Shown piece by piece: positions 27,015 through 36,148 of a DNA stretch of 64,000 nucleotides. How positions within the stretch are numbered: the stretch's first letter is position 1; each line of letters opens with the position of its first letter. This DNA comes from Gammaproteobacteria bacterium (lineage in GTDB: Bacteria > Pseudomonadota > Gammaproteobacteria > Pseudomonadales > Azotimanducaceae): contig JAPOYV010000072.1 of NCBI GenBank assembly GCA_026706385.1, positions 1-64,000 of the forward strand, in the 5' to 3' direction. The notes under the pieces are model-generated. The model saw only the letters and a program-made list of their open reading frames with translations. It made no database searches and had not been told where the DNA came from. Position numbers and translations under genes: made by a program.

Positions 27015-28160
27015 CTAGAGCCGTTCGAGGGCGATGGCGGTGGCCTCGCCGCCACCGATGCACAGCGACGCGACCCCGCGTTTGCCGCCGGTGGCCTCGA
27101 GGGCGTGCGTCAAGGTCACGATGAGGCGCGCGCCGGTGGAGCCGATGGGATGGCCCTGGGCGCAGGCGCCGCCGTAGAGGTTCACCTTGTCGGCGTCGAG
27201 GCCGAGTTCGTCGATGGCCATCATCGGCACGCAGGCGAATGCCTCGTTGATCTCGAAGACGTCGACATCGTCCTTCGACCAGCCGGCGCGGTCGAGGACC
27301 TTGGCGATTGCGCCGGCGGGGGCGACCGTGAAGGCTGCAGGATGGATCGAGTGGGTGGCGTGGGCGACGATGCGCGCGAGCGGGTTGGCACCGCCAGCCG
27401 CGTCTTCGCCGGCGATGACGAGCGCCGAAGCGCCGTCGGAGATCGAACTCGCGTTCGCGGCGGTGATCGTGCCGTCCCTTTTGAACGCCGGCCGCAGGCT
27501 CGGAATCCGGTCGATCTTGGCGCGTCGCGGCTGCTCGTCTTCGGTGACGTCGCCGAAAGGGCTGATCTCGGCGTCGAGGGCGCCGCTGTCCATGGCTGCC
27601 AAGGCCTTGGTAACCGAGCGGATGGCGAAGTCGTCCATGGCGGCGCGCGTAAGCTGATGCTCATCCGCGGTGTCTTGCGCGAAACTCCCCATGGAGCCAC
27701 CCGTCTCGGCGTCCTCGAGGCCGTCGGTGAACATCGAGTCCGCGAGTTCCCCGTGCCCCATGCGCAAGCCGGCACGGGCTTTTTGGATCAGGTAGGGGGC
27801 ATTGGTCATGCTCTCCATGCCCCCGGCAACCACGCACTCGGCGCTTCCGGCGCGGATGAGGTCGGTGGCCAGCATGGCCGCCTTCATGCCGGATCCACAC
27901 ACCTTGTTCACCGTCGTCGCCCCGATGGCGTCGGGAAGGCCCGCTTCGCGCATGGCCTGGCGCGCCGGCGCCTGGCGGACGCCCGCACTGACCACGTTGC
28001 CCATGAACACCTCGTCGATGGCGTCCGTGTCGACCCCGGCGTGCTCGATCGCGGCGCGGATGGCATGCGCGCCGAGTTCGGGCGCCGTACAAGGCGCGAG
28101 CGCGCCCTGGAAACTGCCGATCGGCGTGCGCTTGGCACCGAGGACGTAAGCGTGGGTCAT
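27015..28160 (-). CDS. Acetyl-CoA acetyltransferase (thiolase)
   Basis: Biosynthetic thiolases join two acetyl-CoA; degradative ones cleave 3-ketoacyl-CoA. The 381-residue product has the nucleophile in NKVCGSGMKA (C88), VVAGGMESMTNAPYL, the histidine in NEAFACVPM-region context, GGACAQGHPIGSTGAR and the second cysteine in CIGGGEATAIALE. These are the complete catalytic residues. MESMTNAPYL favours an acetoacetyl-CoA thiolase of the AtoB/PhaA kind. It starts with AAGGAG six bases before the ATG, 30 bp after moaB, and leads into fabY. Confidence 0.88.
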   Translation of the reverse strand: MTHAYVLGAKRTPIGSFQGALAPCTAPELGAHAIRAAIEHAGVDTDAIDEVFMGNVVSAGVRQAPARQAMREAGLPDAIGATTVNKVCGSGMKAAMLATDLIRAGSAECVVAGGMESMTNAPYLIQKARAGLRMGHGELADSMFTDGLEDAETGGSMGSFAQDTADEHQLTRAAMDDFAIRSVTKALAAMDSGALDAEISPFGDVTEDEQPRRAKIDRIPSLRPAFKRDGTITAANASSISDGASALVIAGEDAAGGANPLARIVAHATHSIHPAAFTVAPAGAIAKVLDRAGWSKDDVDVFEINEAFACVPMMAIDELGLDADKVNLYGGACAQGHPIGSTGARLIVTLTHALEATGGKRGVASLCIGGGEATAIALERL

Positions 28161-28190
28161 AGGGTCTCCTTAGGAGTTGACGGGGTGTGG

Positions 28191-28703
28191 TCAGGCGCGT
28201 TCGTGGAAACGCGGTAGCAGTTCGGCGAAATTACACGGCTTGAAGTCCGCATCCAACTGATTTCGCAAGATCTTGTCCCAAGCCGTTCGGCAGGCGCCCG
28301 TGGAGCCTGGCATGGCGAAGACGAGCGTGCCGTTGGCGAGCCCGCCGACGGCCCGCGACTGGATGGTGGAACTGCCGATCTCGTCGAATGAGACCTGCCG
28401 GAACAGTTCGCCGAAGCCGTCGATGGTCTTGTCGAAGAGCGGCAGCAGCGCCTCCGGCGTGCTGTCGCGACCGGTGAAACCCGTGCCGCCCGTGGTCAAG
28501 ACCGCTTGCACGTCGGCATCGGCGATCCACGCGCTCACCACCGCGCGAATCGCATAGACGTCGTCCGTGACGATGCGTCGCTCGGCGAGGCGGTGGCCGG
28601 CACCGGTCAGTCGCTCGACGAGCAGGTCGCCGGACGTGTCTTCGTCCGGCCCCCGGGTGTCGGAAACGGTGAGCACGGCGATGGCGAGTGACAGGTGGGT
28701 CAT
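28191..28703 (-). CDS. moaB: Molybdenum cofactor biosynthesis protein MoaB
   Basis: MoaB/MogA proteins adenylylate molybdopterin before molybdenum insertion. The 170-residue product has [36 protein letters not shown] and [13 protein letters not shown], all diagnostic of the MoaB/Mog fold. No other moa or moe genes are in the window. It is the first gene of the moaB-thiolase-fabY run; the metabolic link with fatty-acid genes is not obvious, so the arrangement may be only cotranscription. Confidence 0.9.
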   Translation of the reverse strand: MTHLSLAIAVLTVSDTRGPDEDTSGDLLVERLTGAGHRLAERRIVTDDVYAIRAVVSAWIADADVQAVLTTGGTGFTGRDSTPEALLPLFDKTIDGFGELFRQVSFDEIGSSTIQSRAVGGLANGTLVFAMPGSTGACRTAWDKILRNQLDADFKPCNFAELLPRFHERA

Positions 28704-28891
28704 TGGGGTGTGAAACGCTACGCTTGCGGTCCGGTCAAACGACTATGGATTTCATCCCGCGTTTGTGGAATGGTTCGGCTCGCGGATTATATAACTGCTT
28801 GAGCGTGCGACGGATTTACGCATGGACTCGATGACTCGCACCGCCGAGGGTACCCGTTAAGGCTGCATCGCGCGGCCTAGGACTCTTGCTG
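28704..28891. promoter_or_regulatory. Divergent intergenic region with AT-rich core
   Basis: This 188-bp gap separates moaB (minus) from the large carboxylase gene (plus). It contains an unusually AT-rich core, GATTATATAAC around 28785-28795, that could serve as a -10 region in either direction; no well-spaced -35 box was seen. Confidence 0.3.
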
Positions 28892-31800
28892 ATGGACAAG
28901 GCGGCAGCACCCGACGATCTGTTCATGATCGCCGAGACCTATGCTCGGGACACATCGCTCCTGCCCGACGAGGAGCAGCACTTCGATCCGCCCTTGCGCG
29001 GCATGGTGCCCGACGAGGAGGTGTACCGCCAGGCCGAAATCCTCGACAAGATGGACATCGACTCGTACATCGAGGCGGTGGTCACCGGCGCCGAGGATCC
29101 GAAGCGCGTACCGGCCCCGGACGTGATCCGGCGCCTCGGCACGCTCGAGAAGGAAGATCGCGACGGCCCGTTCTACTCGGCCATCGTCGTGATGGATTTC
29201 GACGGCGATCAACGCCGCGTGGGGTTCATCGCCCAGAACCGCGGCGTGCGCACAGGCGAGTGGATGCCGGAGCACCATCTGAAGGCGGCGGCGTGCATCG
29301 AGGAGTTCGCCAACCGGTCCCTACCAATCGTCAGCCTGATGGACACCCCCGGCGCCGCGGGTGACGAAATCGCCAACAAAAACAACCAGTCACACAGTAT
29401 TTCTCGGCTCATCGCCGAGATGTCCAACACCGACGTGCCGAATCTCGGCATCGTCTATGGCCTCGGCTACTCGGGCGGCGCGATCCCGCTCGCCGCCAGC
29501 AACCTGATCCTGTCCGTGCGCGACGGCGTCTTCAGCACCATCCAGCCGAAGGGCTTGGCAAACATCGCGCGCCGCCTGAATCTGTCGTGGCAGCAGTGCG
29601 CCAAGCAAGTGGGCCTGTCGCCGTTCGAGCTCAAGGTCCAGGGCAACATCGACGCGGTCATCGACTACGTGCCCGGCGAGGACGTCGAGAACCTGTCCGA
29701 GGCCATCGTCTCGGGCATCCAGCACGTCGAGGAGACCACTAAGCGCTTCGTCGCCGAAAACCCCTACATTCTCGATCACTACAGGCGCAGCCTGCTGCGC
29801 TATCTCGATCCTTCCGAGCGCCTGCGCAAGGTCCAGGCGAGCGCCGGCCTGAAACTCACCCGCAACCCGACGGAGTACCTGAACGTCTTCGGGGTCGCTT
29901 ACCGCTACCTGCGCTACCTGCGCGTGCGTTGGCGGATCAAGGCGACGACCACCGGAGCCTACGGCCGCCTTGCGGAACAGGAAGCCCGTGCGCCGCACGG
30001 ATCGCCGACCGGGGAACTCGATGCGCGTACCGACCGCGAGCGTCGCCAGACGTTCTTGAGTTGGCTGCAGGATCCCGACAAGGTGATCTACGACGACACG
30101 GTGGCGCGGGCCTGGAAGAACTACGTCGATAAGGCGCGTCGTGCCAGCGACACGACGGAGGCGGTCAACGCGCCGCGCGGACGCTTCGTCCAGTTCTTCC
30201 TCGGCGAGCCGCAGAAGAACTTCGAGGACGCGCGCACGGGCCTCGTCGCCACCGTCGGCATGTACCTCTACAACCGCTGGAAAATCGACGCGGCGGGAAA
30301 CTTCCGGGCGTTGAAGGGATTCACCGAGAACGTGGCCGACGCGCGGCACCTGTTCGGTGTCGCGGAACTGGCCGAGCCGCGCGGCTTGATCGCCGCGTTG
30401 CGCGGCGATGCGGAACTCGGGGCCGCATTGCGCCAGCGCTTCAGCCACGAGGGCATGAAGCTCTTCGGCGACGTCGGCGACAAGTCGGACGCCTATCTGC
30501 GCGAGCAACTCGCGACCGAACTCAACGTGGCGATGACCGAGGGCGCGCTGGCCGGCAACCTGCGCTCGGAGACCGTGCTGTCGCCCACAACGCGGCAGGC
30601 GGTGAACGGGCAGTCGTCCACCATCGTGGCGAACCGGCTGATCATCGAGGACCGCTTCCCGACGGCCTTCGAGCACGTGCAAACCGGCGGCGAGCCCGCA
30701 CTCGCCGACATGACCGTCCTCGACGTCGTCCTTCACGACGAGCTGCGCGACGACTTCGCGAAGGAGTGCGAGAACCTGCTCCTGTTCGATGCGGTGTACG
30801 ACCACATCGTTGCCAACCTCGCGTCCATCGCCCGCGAGGCCGAGTCGAGTCGCGCCCTGTCGCGGGAGTCGCTGCAGGGCGTGATCGAGGCGGCGTTGGC
30901 ACAGGCCGGCAACGGCAGCGAAAACGACGCGGCGCGTCTGCGCAGCCAGTTCTTCGACTGGTACCAGCGCACCTCCGCCCAGCCGCGTTCGGCGCGCTTC
31001 TTCCGCGCGGTGGAGGAGTGGAAGAAGAACGCGTCCTCGCACATTTCGGACACCCTGTTCGTGGTCGTGACGTTCCTATTCGAAAGGCTGCTGTCGTCCT
31101 ACCTGCAGGCGGAATGGGACGGTCGCCGCTACGACGGCCGCATCGCGCCGCGCAGCATCGGCCGGCGCAAGGACTTCTGGAACCGCCTGATCCAGGCCTA
31201 CCGCGACCTTCTGATCCGCGACGTGCTGCAGGGGTACAAGCGGCGCAACGCGACCGGGTACGAGGCCTTCATCGAGCGCTTCTTCGACGATTTCGAGGAA
31301 CGCGACGCCGACCTCATCAGTTCCGACCCGCACCGGTTCCCGGGCCTGCGCGTGTCCATCGAGGGCGCCATCCAGAAAGGTACGCCACCGTGCGGTGTAG
31401 TCACGGGCATCGGCCGCTTCAAGGACGGCCAGGACGGCTTGCGCGCCGGCGTCGTGATCTCCAACACCGCCTTCAAGGCGGGCGCATTCGACATGGCAAG
31501 CGCGGAGAAGTTCTGCAAGCTCCTGGTGGCCTGCGCCGAGGAACGCCTGCCGGTGATCTGCTTCATCTCCTCCGGCGGCATGCAGACCATGGAGGGCGCC
31601 GGGGCGCTCTTCTCCATGGCGGCCATCAACGACCGCCTGACCCGCTTCGTGCGCGACTTCGACCTGCCCGTGATCGTGTTCGGCTTCGGCGACTGCACGG
31701 GCGGCGCCCAGGCGAGCTTCGTCACCCATCCGCTGGTGCAGACCTGCTACTTCTCCGGCGCGAGCATGCCGTTCGCGGGGCAGATCGTCGTCTCGAGCTA

Positions 31801-33787
31801 TCTGCCGTCGGACTCCCACATCGCCAACTACCTCTCGGGCGTCGACGGCGCCATGCAGGGTTTCGTCAAGCACCCGTTCCTGCCCGACTTGGACGACGAC
31901 CTGCGCCGCATCGACCCCGACATCCCGGTACCGACCGAGACCGTCGAGGACGTCGTCAACCGGGTCATTGAAGGGGCCCACGACATCGGCCCGCAGGCCG
32001 AGGCGCCCCGCAAGACGGTGAGCGAGAGCGAACTGTTCCGGCCGGTTACGAAGATGCTCGTCCACGCGCGCGGCTGCACCGCGACCAAGCTGGTCCGCGT
32101 CGCGCAGCGCCACGGCGTCTCGGTGGTGCTCGTGCAATCCGACCCCGATATGGAGTCGGTTCCCGCGGACATGCTCACGGACGCGGACAGCTTGGTCGGC
32201 ATCGGCGGCAATACGCCGGACGAGAGCTACCTGAACGCCGCCTCGGTGGTCCGCATTGCGGAACTGGAGAACGTCGACGCGCTGCATCCGGGGATCGGCT
32301 TCCTGTCCGAGAACGCGCAGTTCGCCGAACTGGTGCGCAGCCGCGGCGTCAACTTCGTCGGACCGCCGGTCTCCAGCATGGAGACCATGGGCAACAAGTC
32401 GAATGCCATTACCACGGCGCTGGCGCACGGCGTGCCGGTGGTGCCGGGTAGCCACGGCATCCTCACCGACGGCGACCTCGCGGCCAAGTCGGCTGCGGAG
32501 ATCGGCTATCCCGTGCTCATCAAGGCCGTGCATGGCGGCGGCGGGAAGGGCATCGAGGTGGTCGAGCGCCCCGACGACTTCCACGAGGCCTTCCATCGGG
32601 TCTCGGTGGAGGCGCGCGCGGCGTTCGGCAACGGCGACGTCTATCTCGAACGCTACGTCACGTCGCTGCGCCACATCGAGGTGCAGATCCTCCGCGACCG
32701 GCACGGCAACACCCGGGTCCTGGGCTTGCGCGATTGCAGCGTGCAGCGCGATAAGCAGAAGGTGATCGAGGAGTCCGGCTCGACGATGCTGCCGGCCGAA
32801 CTCGACGCCGATGTCCGCAAGCATGCCGCTGCGCTGGCTGACGCCGTGAGCTACGTCGGGGCCGGCACCGTCGAGTTCATCTACGACCTCGACGCCTCCG
32901 CCGTCTACTTCATGGAGATGAACACGCGCTTGCAGGTCGAACACCCCGTCACCGAGTGGGTGTCCGGCGTCGACATCGTCGGCGAGCAGTTACGGATCGC
33001 GGCGGGAGAGAGCATCGAGAAGCTCCCTGTCCGCGACGATGGCTACGCGATCGAGGCGCGGGTCAACGCCGAGCGCCTGGTCGAGTCGACAACGGGCCTG
33101 TCGTTCCAGCCGAGCCCGGGTGAGATCCGCGAGTGCGACTTCCCGGAGGAGGAGGGCATCGACGTCATCGCGGCAGCGGCCGAGGGCAAGTTCGTCTCGC
33201 CCTATTACGACAGCATGATCGCGCAGGTCATCGCGCGCGGTCCGGACCGGGCCACGACGGCCGCTAAGCTTGCCGACTACCTCGACCGCGTCCGCATCCA
33301 GGGCATCTCCACCAACGTCGCCCTGGTCAAACGCATCCTGCGCGACGAGGTGTTCCTGCGCGGCGACTACGACACGGGCTACCTGCCCGAATTCTTAACG
33401 CGCCTCGACGCTGCCGAACTCATCGCCGAGATCGCCGAAGCGGCGGGCGACGACGACGCCGGCATCGGCCTCGACGCCATCGCCATCGAGGACAGCGACG
33501 AACTCAAGGTCGTCGCCCCGTCCACCGGGATCTTCTACGGCACCCCGTCCCCGACCGAGCCGCCGTACGTCTCGGTAGGCGACCGGGTCGGCGTCGATAC
33601 CACGCTGTGCCAACTGGAAGCGTTCAAGATATTCACCCCGGTGCGCCTCACGGACTTCAACGTGCCCGGTCAGTCGCCCCTCTACGACGCGGGAAGCCAG
33701 TTCGAGGTGCGGCGGGTCAACGTCCCGACCGGCCAGCAGGTCAACGGTGGCGACCTCCTGTTCGTCGTCCGACCGGTCAGCGGCTAG
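28892..33787 (+). CDS. Single-chain biotin-dependent acyl-CoA carboxylase (AccA-like, AccD-like, BC and BCCP domains)
   Basis: The 1631-residue product appears to hold all parts of an acetyl-CoA-type carboxylase. Residues about 60-290 form an AccA-like carboxyltransferase (LMDTPGAAGDE, GLGYSGGAIPLA). About 290-810 is helical and unassigned. About 810-985 is AccD-like (CFISSGGMQTMEGAG, GDCTGGAQASF) without the usual zinc finger. About 1050-1510 is biotin carboxylase with ATP-grasp motifs (HGGGGKGIEV, QRDKQKVIEE, EMNTRLQVEHPVTE). About 1530-1631 is the biotin carrier, with LEAFKIF in place of EAMKM; the biotinyl lysine would be K1579. It likely makes malonyl-CoA or a longer analogue. Start: ATG at 28892 after AGGA. 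It is divergent from moaB-thiolase-fabY. Confidence 0.85.
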   Translation: MDKAAAPDDLFMIAETYARDTSLLPDEEQHFDPPLRGMVPDEEVYRQAEILDKMDIDSYIEAVVTGAEDPKRVPAPDVIRRLGTLEKEDRDGPFYSAIVVMDFDGDQRRVGFIAQNRGVRTGEWMPEHHLKAAACIEEFANRSLPIVSLMDTPGAAGDEIANKNNQSHSISRLIAEMSNTDVPNLGIVYGLGYSGGAIPLAASNLILSVRDGVFSTIQPKGLANIARRLNLSWQQCAKQVGLSPFELKVQGNIDAVIDYVPGEDVENLSEAIVSGIQHVEETTKRFVAENPYILDHYRRSLLRYLDPSERLRKVQASAGLKLTRNPTEYLNVFGVAYRYLRYLRVRWRIKATTTGAYGRLAEQEARAPHGSPTGELDARTDRERRQTFLSWLQDPDKVIYDDTVARAWKNYVDKARRASDTTEAVNAPRGRFVQFFLGEPQKNFEDARTGLVATVGMYLYNRWKIDAAGNFRALKGFTENVADARHLFGVAELAEPRGLIAALRGDAELGAALRQRFSHEGMKLFGDVGDKSDAYLREQLATELNVAMTEGALAGNLRSETVLSPTTRQAVNGQSSTIVANRLIIEDRFPTAFEHVQTGGEPALADMTVLDVVLHDELRDDFAKECENLLLFDAVYDHIVANLASIAREAESSRALSRESLQGVIEAALAQAGNGSENDAARLRSQFFDWYQRTSAQPRSARFFRAVEEWKKNASSHISDTLFVVVTFLFERLLSSYLQAEWDGRRYDGRIAPRSIGRRKDFWNRLIQAYRDLLIRDVLQGYKRRNATGYEAFIERFFDDFEERDADLISSDPHRFPGLRVSIEGAIQKGTPPCGVVTGIGRFKDGQDGLRAGVVISNTAFKAGAFDMASAEKFCKLLVACAEERLPVICFISSGGMQTMEGAGALFSMAAINDRLTRFVRDFDLPVIVFGFGDCTGGAQASFVTHPLVQTCYFSGASMPFAGQIVVSSYLPSDSHIANYLSGVDGAMQGFVKHPFLPDLDDDLRRIDPDIPVPTETVEDVVNRVIEGAHDIGPQAEAPRKTVSESELFRPVTKMLVHARGCTATKLVRVAQRHGVSVVLVQSDPDMESVPADMLTDADSLVGIGGNTPDESYLNAASVVRIAELENVDALHPGIGFLSENAQFAELVRSRGVNFVGPPVSSMETMGNKSNAITTALAHGVPVVPGSHGILTDGDLAAKSAAEIGYPVLIKAVHGGGGKGIEVVERPDDFHEAFHRVSVEARAAFGNGDVYLERYVTSLRHIEVQILRDRHGNTRVLGLRDCSVQRDKQKVIEESGSTMLPAELDADVRKHAAALADAVSYVGAGTVEFIYDLDASAVYFMEMNTRLQVEHPVTEWVSGVDIVGEQLRIAAGESIEKLPVRDDGYAIEARVNAERLVESTTGLSFQPSPGEIRECDFPEEEGIDVIAAAAEGKFVSPYYDSMIAQVIARGPDRATTAAKLADYLDRVRIQGISTNVALVKRILRDEVFLRGDYDTGYLPEFLTRLDAAELIAEIAEAAGDDDAGIGLDAIAIEDSDELKVVAPSTGIFYGTPSPTEPPYVSVGDRVGVDTTLCQLEAFKIFTPVRLTDFNVPGQSPLYDAGSQFEVRRVNVPTGQQVNGGDLLFVVRPVSG

Positions 33788-33822
33788 GCGGCGTTGGCGG
33801 GCCTTGAGGCCCGCGTGACCGA

Positions 33823-34917
33823 TCAGCGCAGCGCCTTGATGACCCGATCGATCACGCCGTTCGGGTCGCCGGCCCAGCGCATGACGACGACGAGGCTGTG
33901 CTCGGGTGACACGAACACCAAGTTGCCGCCCGCACCGATCGCGGCGAAGGCGTTCCCGGAAGCGGCGGTCCAGGGTTTGCGCTCCGGGTTCAGCCACCAC
34001 ATGAAGCCGTAGCGCGGGTTCTGCTCACAGGGCGTCAATGCCGCATCGATCCACTCGGTCGACAGGACCTGCGTATCGTTCCAGCGTCCGCGGGCGAGCA
34101 TGAGCAGCCCGAAGCGCGCATGGTCGTACGCGTTGATCCACAGCCCACCGCCCCAGTGCCCACCGCCGGGCACCGAGGGCAACGACTTGCCGGCGATTTC
34201 CACATAGGCGTTGCGATACGGATGCCACTCCCACGTGTCCGTCGCGCTGATGGGATCCATGACCTCGCGTCGCAAGACGTCCGGGAGTGGTGCCCCCCAG
34301 ACGTGCAGCGCGGCCAGGCCGAGCGCGTTGACCCGCACATCGTTGTATTCCCAGAACGTTCCCGGCGTGCGCAACCGGCGCGGCTCGCCCTTGCGCGGAC
34401 CCTCCGGTCGCCGCCCGACCGAACGGTTGTGGTCCACGGTGTCGGGAATGCCGAACAGCGTGCCCGACCATTCGCTGGTCTGTTGCAGCAGGTGCCGCCA
34501 GGTGATCCGCCGGTTGTGCGCGCTGGCGAACCAGTCCCCGGGTACGCTGTCGACCACGGGCTCGTCGACATCGGCGATGAGCCCCCGATCAAGCGCGAGG
34601 CCCGCGCAAGTGGCCAGGTAGCTCTTGGTCGCGCTGAAGGTCATGTCCACGCGCGTCGGCGTGCCCCACGTGGCGGCGACATAGCCGTCCTTGACCACCA
34701 CGCCGGTTGCTTCGCCGCGCGGCTTGGTCGGACCGATGATCTCGTTGTACGGCGGCGGATCCTCGGCGGCGACCATGGCGCTTACGTCAATCGGCCAGTC
34801 GATCTCCGATGACACGGCGAAGTTGCAGGCGCGGGCGAGGTCGTCGGGGTCAAAGCCGACAGCCTCAGGCGACCGGTTGAGCCACTCGCCACGGAGTGGG
34901 AAGTGGAGGTCTGACAT
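33823..34917 (-). CDS. Serine hydrolase of the beta-lactamase class C / esterase family
   Basis: The 364-residue product has the serine-lysine motif FSATKSYL (SxxK), the YxN motif in WEYNDVRVN, and a C-terminal IGAGGN segment at the place of the KTG box. These are the three active-site elements of penicillin-binding-protein-like hydrolases, most often esterases or peptidases in environmental bacteria. No signal peptide is visible. It begins 4 bp after the Uma2-type gene ends and is probably translated with it. Substrate unknown. Confidence 0.8.
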   Translation of the reverse strand: MSDLHFPLRGEWLNRSPEAVGFDPDDLARACNFAVSSEIDWPIDVSAMVAAEDPPPYNEIIGPTKPRGEATGVVVKDGYVAATWGTPTRVDMTFSATKSYLATCAGLALDRGLIADVDEPVVDSVPGDWFASAHNRRITWRHLLQQTSEWSGTLFGIPDTVDHNRSVGRRPEGPRKGEPRRLRTPGTFWEYNDVRVNALGLAALHVWGAPLPDVLRREVMDPISATDTWEWHPYRNAYVEIAGKSLPSVPGGGHWGGGLWINAYDHARFGLLMLARGRWNDTQVLSTEWIDAALTPCEQNPRYGFMWWLNPERKPWTAASGNAFAAIGAGGNLVFVSPEHSLVVVMRWAGDPNGVIDRVIKALR

Positions 34918-34921
34918 CAGT

Positions 34922-35725
34922 TCAATTGGTGCGCGCCCCGCGAGCGCGTAACTTGGCTTCCAATTCGGCGATCCGCGCCTCGTACGCCCGGCCTTCCGAC
35001 AAGCGGCGGCGGACCTCCTCGTCGCGTGCGTGCTCCGCCGCGTCGCGCTGGCGCTCGGTCTCGTGCTGAGGCGCGACGCGCCTCCCGGTACGCAGATTGA
35101 CGATGTGCATTTCTTCGCGGTCGTAGGAAAACTCGGCGTTCAACACCGCGCTCCGGTAGGCCCCGGACGGGCTCGGCGTGATTGGCCTGTAGACACCCCC
35201 GCTCAAGCGATAGCCGCTGATTGGATCCGGTGTCCGCCCGATCGGATCGAGTTGCCAGAACTCGCCAACCCCGAGATCGCGGTACAGTGGGGGCTTGACC
35301 TCGACGTCTCGATGCCAGGTCCTCTCCGAGAGTCCTTCGATCGCCAGATCCGGCGGCTTGCCCTCGACCCAGAGCTTGTAGGAGTTCCTAGGGTGTCGGC
35401 CAACGCCGAGCGAGACGGTCACGTCGGGCTCGACGGCGGCGCGCGGATTGCCCTCCTCGAAAAGGATCAAGAGGTTGCGCTGAACCATGGTGTCCCGCTG
35501 GTCGACCACGAGCGTAAAGGCCGCCACCCTGAAGTGGGTCAGGACATCGTCATGCTTGGTGCTCTCCGACACCTTGCTGTCTTCGAACGGATAGCCTTCG
35601 TCGTCATAGCCGACCGGCGGGCGCGACCGGTAGAGCGCTTCGGCGTGAATGACGGACAACGGCAAGGGCGGCGCAGTGCCCTTTTCTGGGCGCTGCGCTC
35701 GGCCTTTGGGGGAGGTCACTTGCAT
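34922..35725 (-). CDS. Uma2 family (PD-(D/E)xK) restriction-endonuclease-like protein
   Basis: The 267-residue product has the Uma2 core: AAVEPDVTVSLG with the metal-binding aspartate, PDLAIEGLSE with the acidic second-strand residue, and KPPLYRDLGVGEFWQLDP, the family's lysine-containing C-terminal helix and strand. A charged coiled coil rich in Glu, Arg and Ala fills the last 60 residues. Uma2 proteins are widespread in cyanobacteria and symbiont genomes; their biological role is poorly understood and may be nuclease-related. Upstream (35726-36148) lies a region with insertion-sequence-like repeats. Confidence 0.8.
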   Translation of the reverse strand: MQVTSPKGRAQRPEKGTAPPLPLSVIHAEALYRSRPPVGYDDEGYPFEDSKVSESTKHDDVLTHFRVAAFTLVVDQRDTMVQRNLLILFEEGNPRAAVEPDVTVSLGVGRHPRNSYKLWVEGKPPDLAIEGLSERTWHRDVEVKPPLYRDLGVGEFWQLDPIGRTPDPISGYRLSGGVYRPITPSPSGAYRSAVLNAEFSYDREEMHIVNLRTGRRVAPQHETERQRDAAEHARDEEVRRRLSEGRAYEARIAELEAKLRARGARTN

Positions 35726-35798
35726 GGTCGAAACCTACCATATCGCTTCTCGGCCGGGGTGTAGGCGGGAAGCATGAGCAACCGGAAATCCGTAGCGT

Positions 35799-35852
35799 TA
35801 GAGACATTCGCCCGTCGCGACGTAAGACATCCGCGCGACGTTAGTAAGACAT
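35799..35852. repeat. Three short direct repeats, possible insertion-sequence end
   Basis: GAGACAT (35801-35807), AAGACAT (35824-35830) and AAGACAT (35846-35852) recur at 23- and 22-bp spacing, each within a T-A-G/A-rich context. On the minus strand they read ATGTCT. Repeated ATGTCTTA-like units near an end are reminiscent of transposase-binding sites in IS481-type elements. No transposase gene is present, so at most a remnant remains. Confidence 0.35.
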
Positions 35853-35862
35853 CGTCCCGACA

Positions 35863-35975
35863 CCGTCGGACGAGCTCCCGACGCCGGGCCAGCCGTGGTT
35901 GGTTGCCAGCCGGTCCGGTGGCTTTGCTCATCGCATTCCCTCGCGGTCCAGGGCTTCGAGGGCCACGTTGAGCAT
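35863..35975 (-). pseudogene. Possible truncated small ORF next to the repeat remnant
   Basis: An ATG at 35975 (minus strand) follows a strong GGAGG ribosome site 6 bases away and begins MLNVALEALDREGMSKATG. About 37 codons later the frame runs into the ATGTCT repeats at the sequence TGTCGGGAC (35854-35862), which could be the border of an inserted element. The protein is not recognised. This may be the 5' remnant of a gene cut by an insertion, or chance. Confidence 0.25.
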
Positions 35976-35994
35976 TTCGCGCCTCCGGTGGTTG

Positions 35995-36047
35995 GACATG
36001 CTTTGACGCGACCAATGCGGCGCGCGGAGCATCAAGCAAAGCATGTC
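35995..36047. repeat. Inverted repeat with 11-bp arms
   Basis: GACATGCTTTG (35995-36005) and CAAAGCATGTC (36037-36047) are perfect inverted copies separated by 31 bp. It may be a regulatory palindrome, a terminator for the tauE-like gene, or part of the same remnant as the nearby repeats. Confidence 0.4.
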
Positions 36048-36148
36048 ACAGGTCTTCAGTCAACGTGTTGATTTTGCACACATAAATGTACGATCTACCC
36101 TCCGCAGACGGGATGCCTGTCGATCTGGAGTCGGCCAGAGTTCGGCTT

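Noticed and set aside
29390-32944. Two long minus-strand frames (550 and 622 codons) over the carboxylase gene
   Set aside because: The plus strand encodes conserved carboxylase motifs throughout; the minus frames show no motifs.
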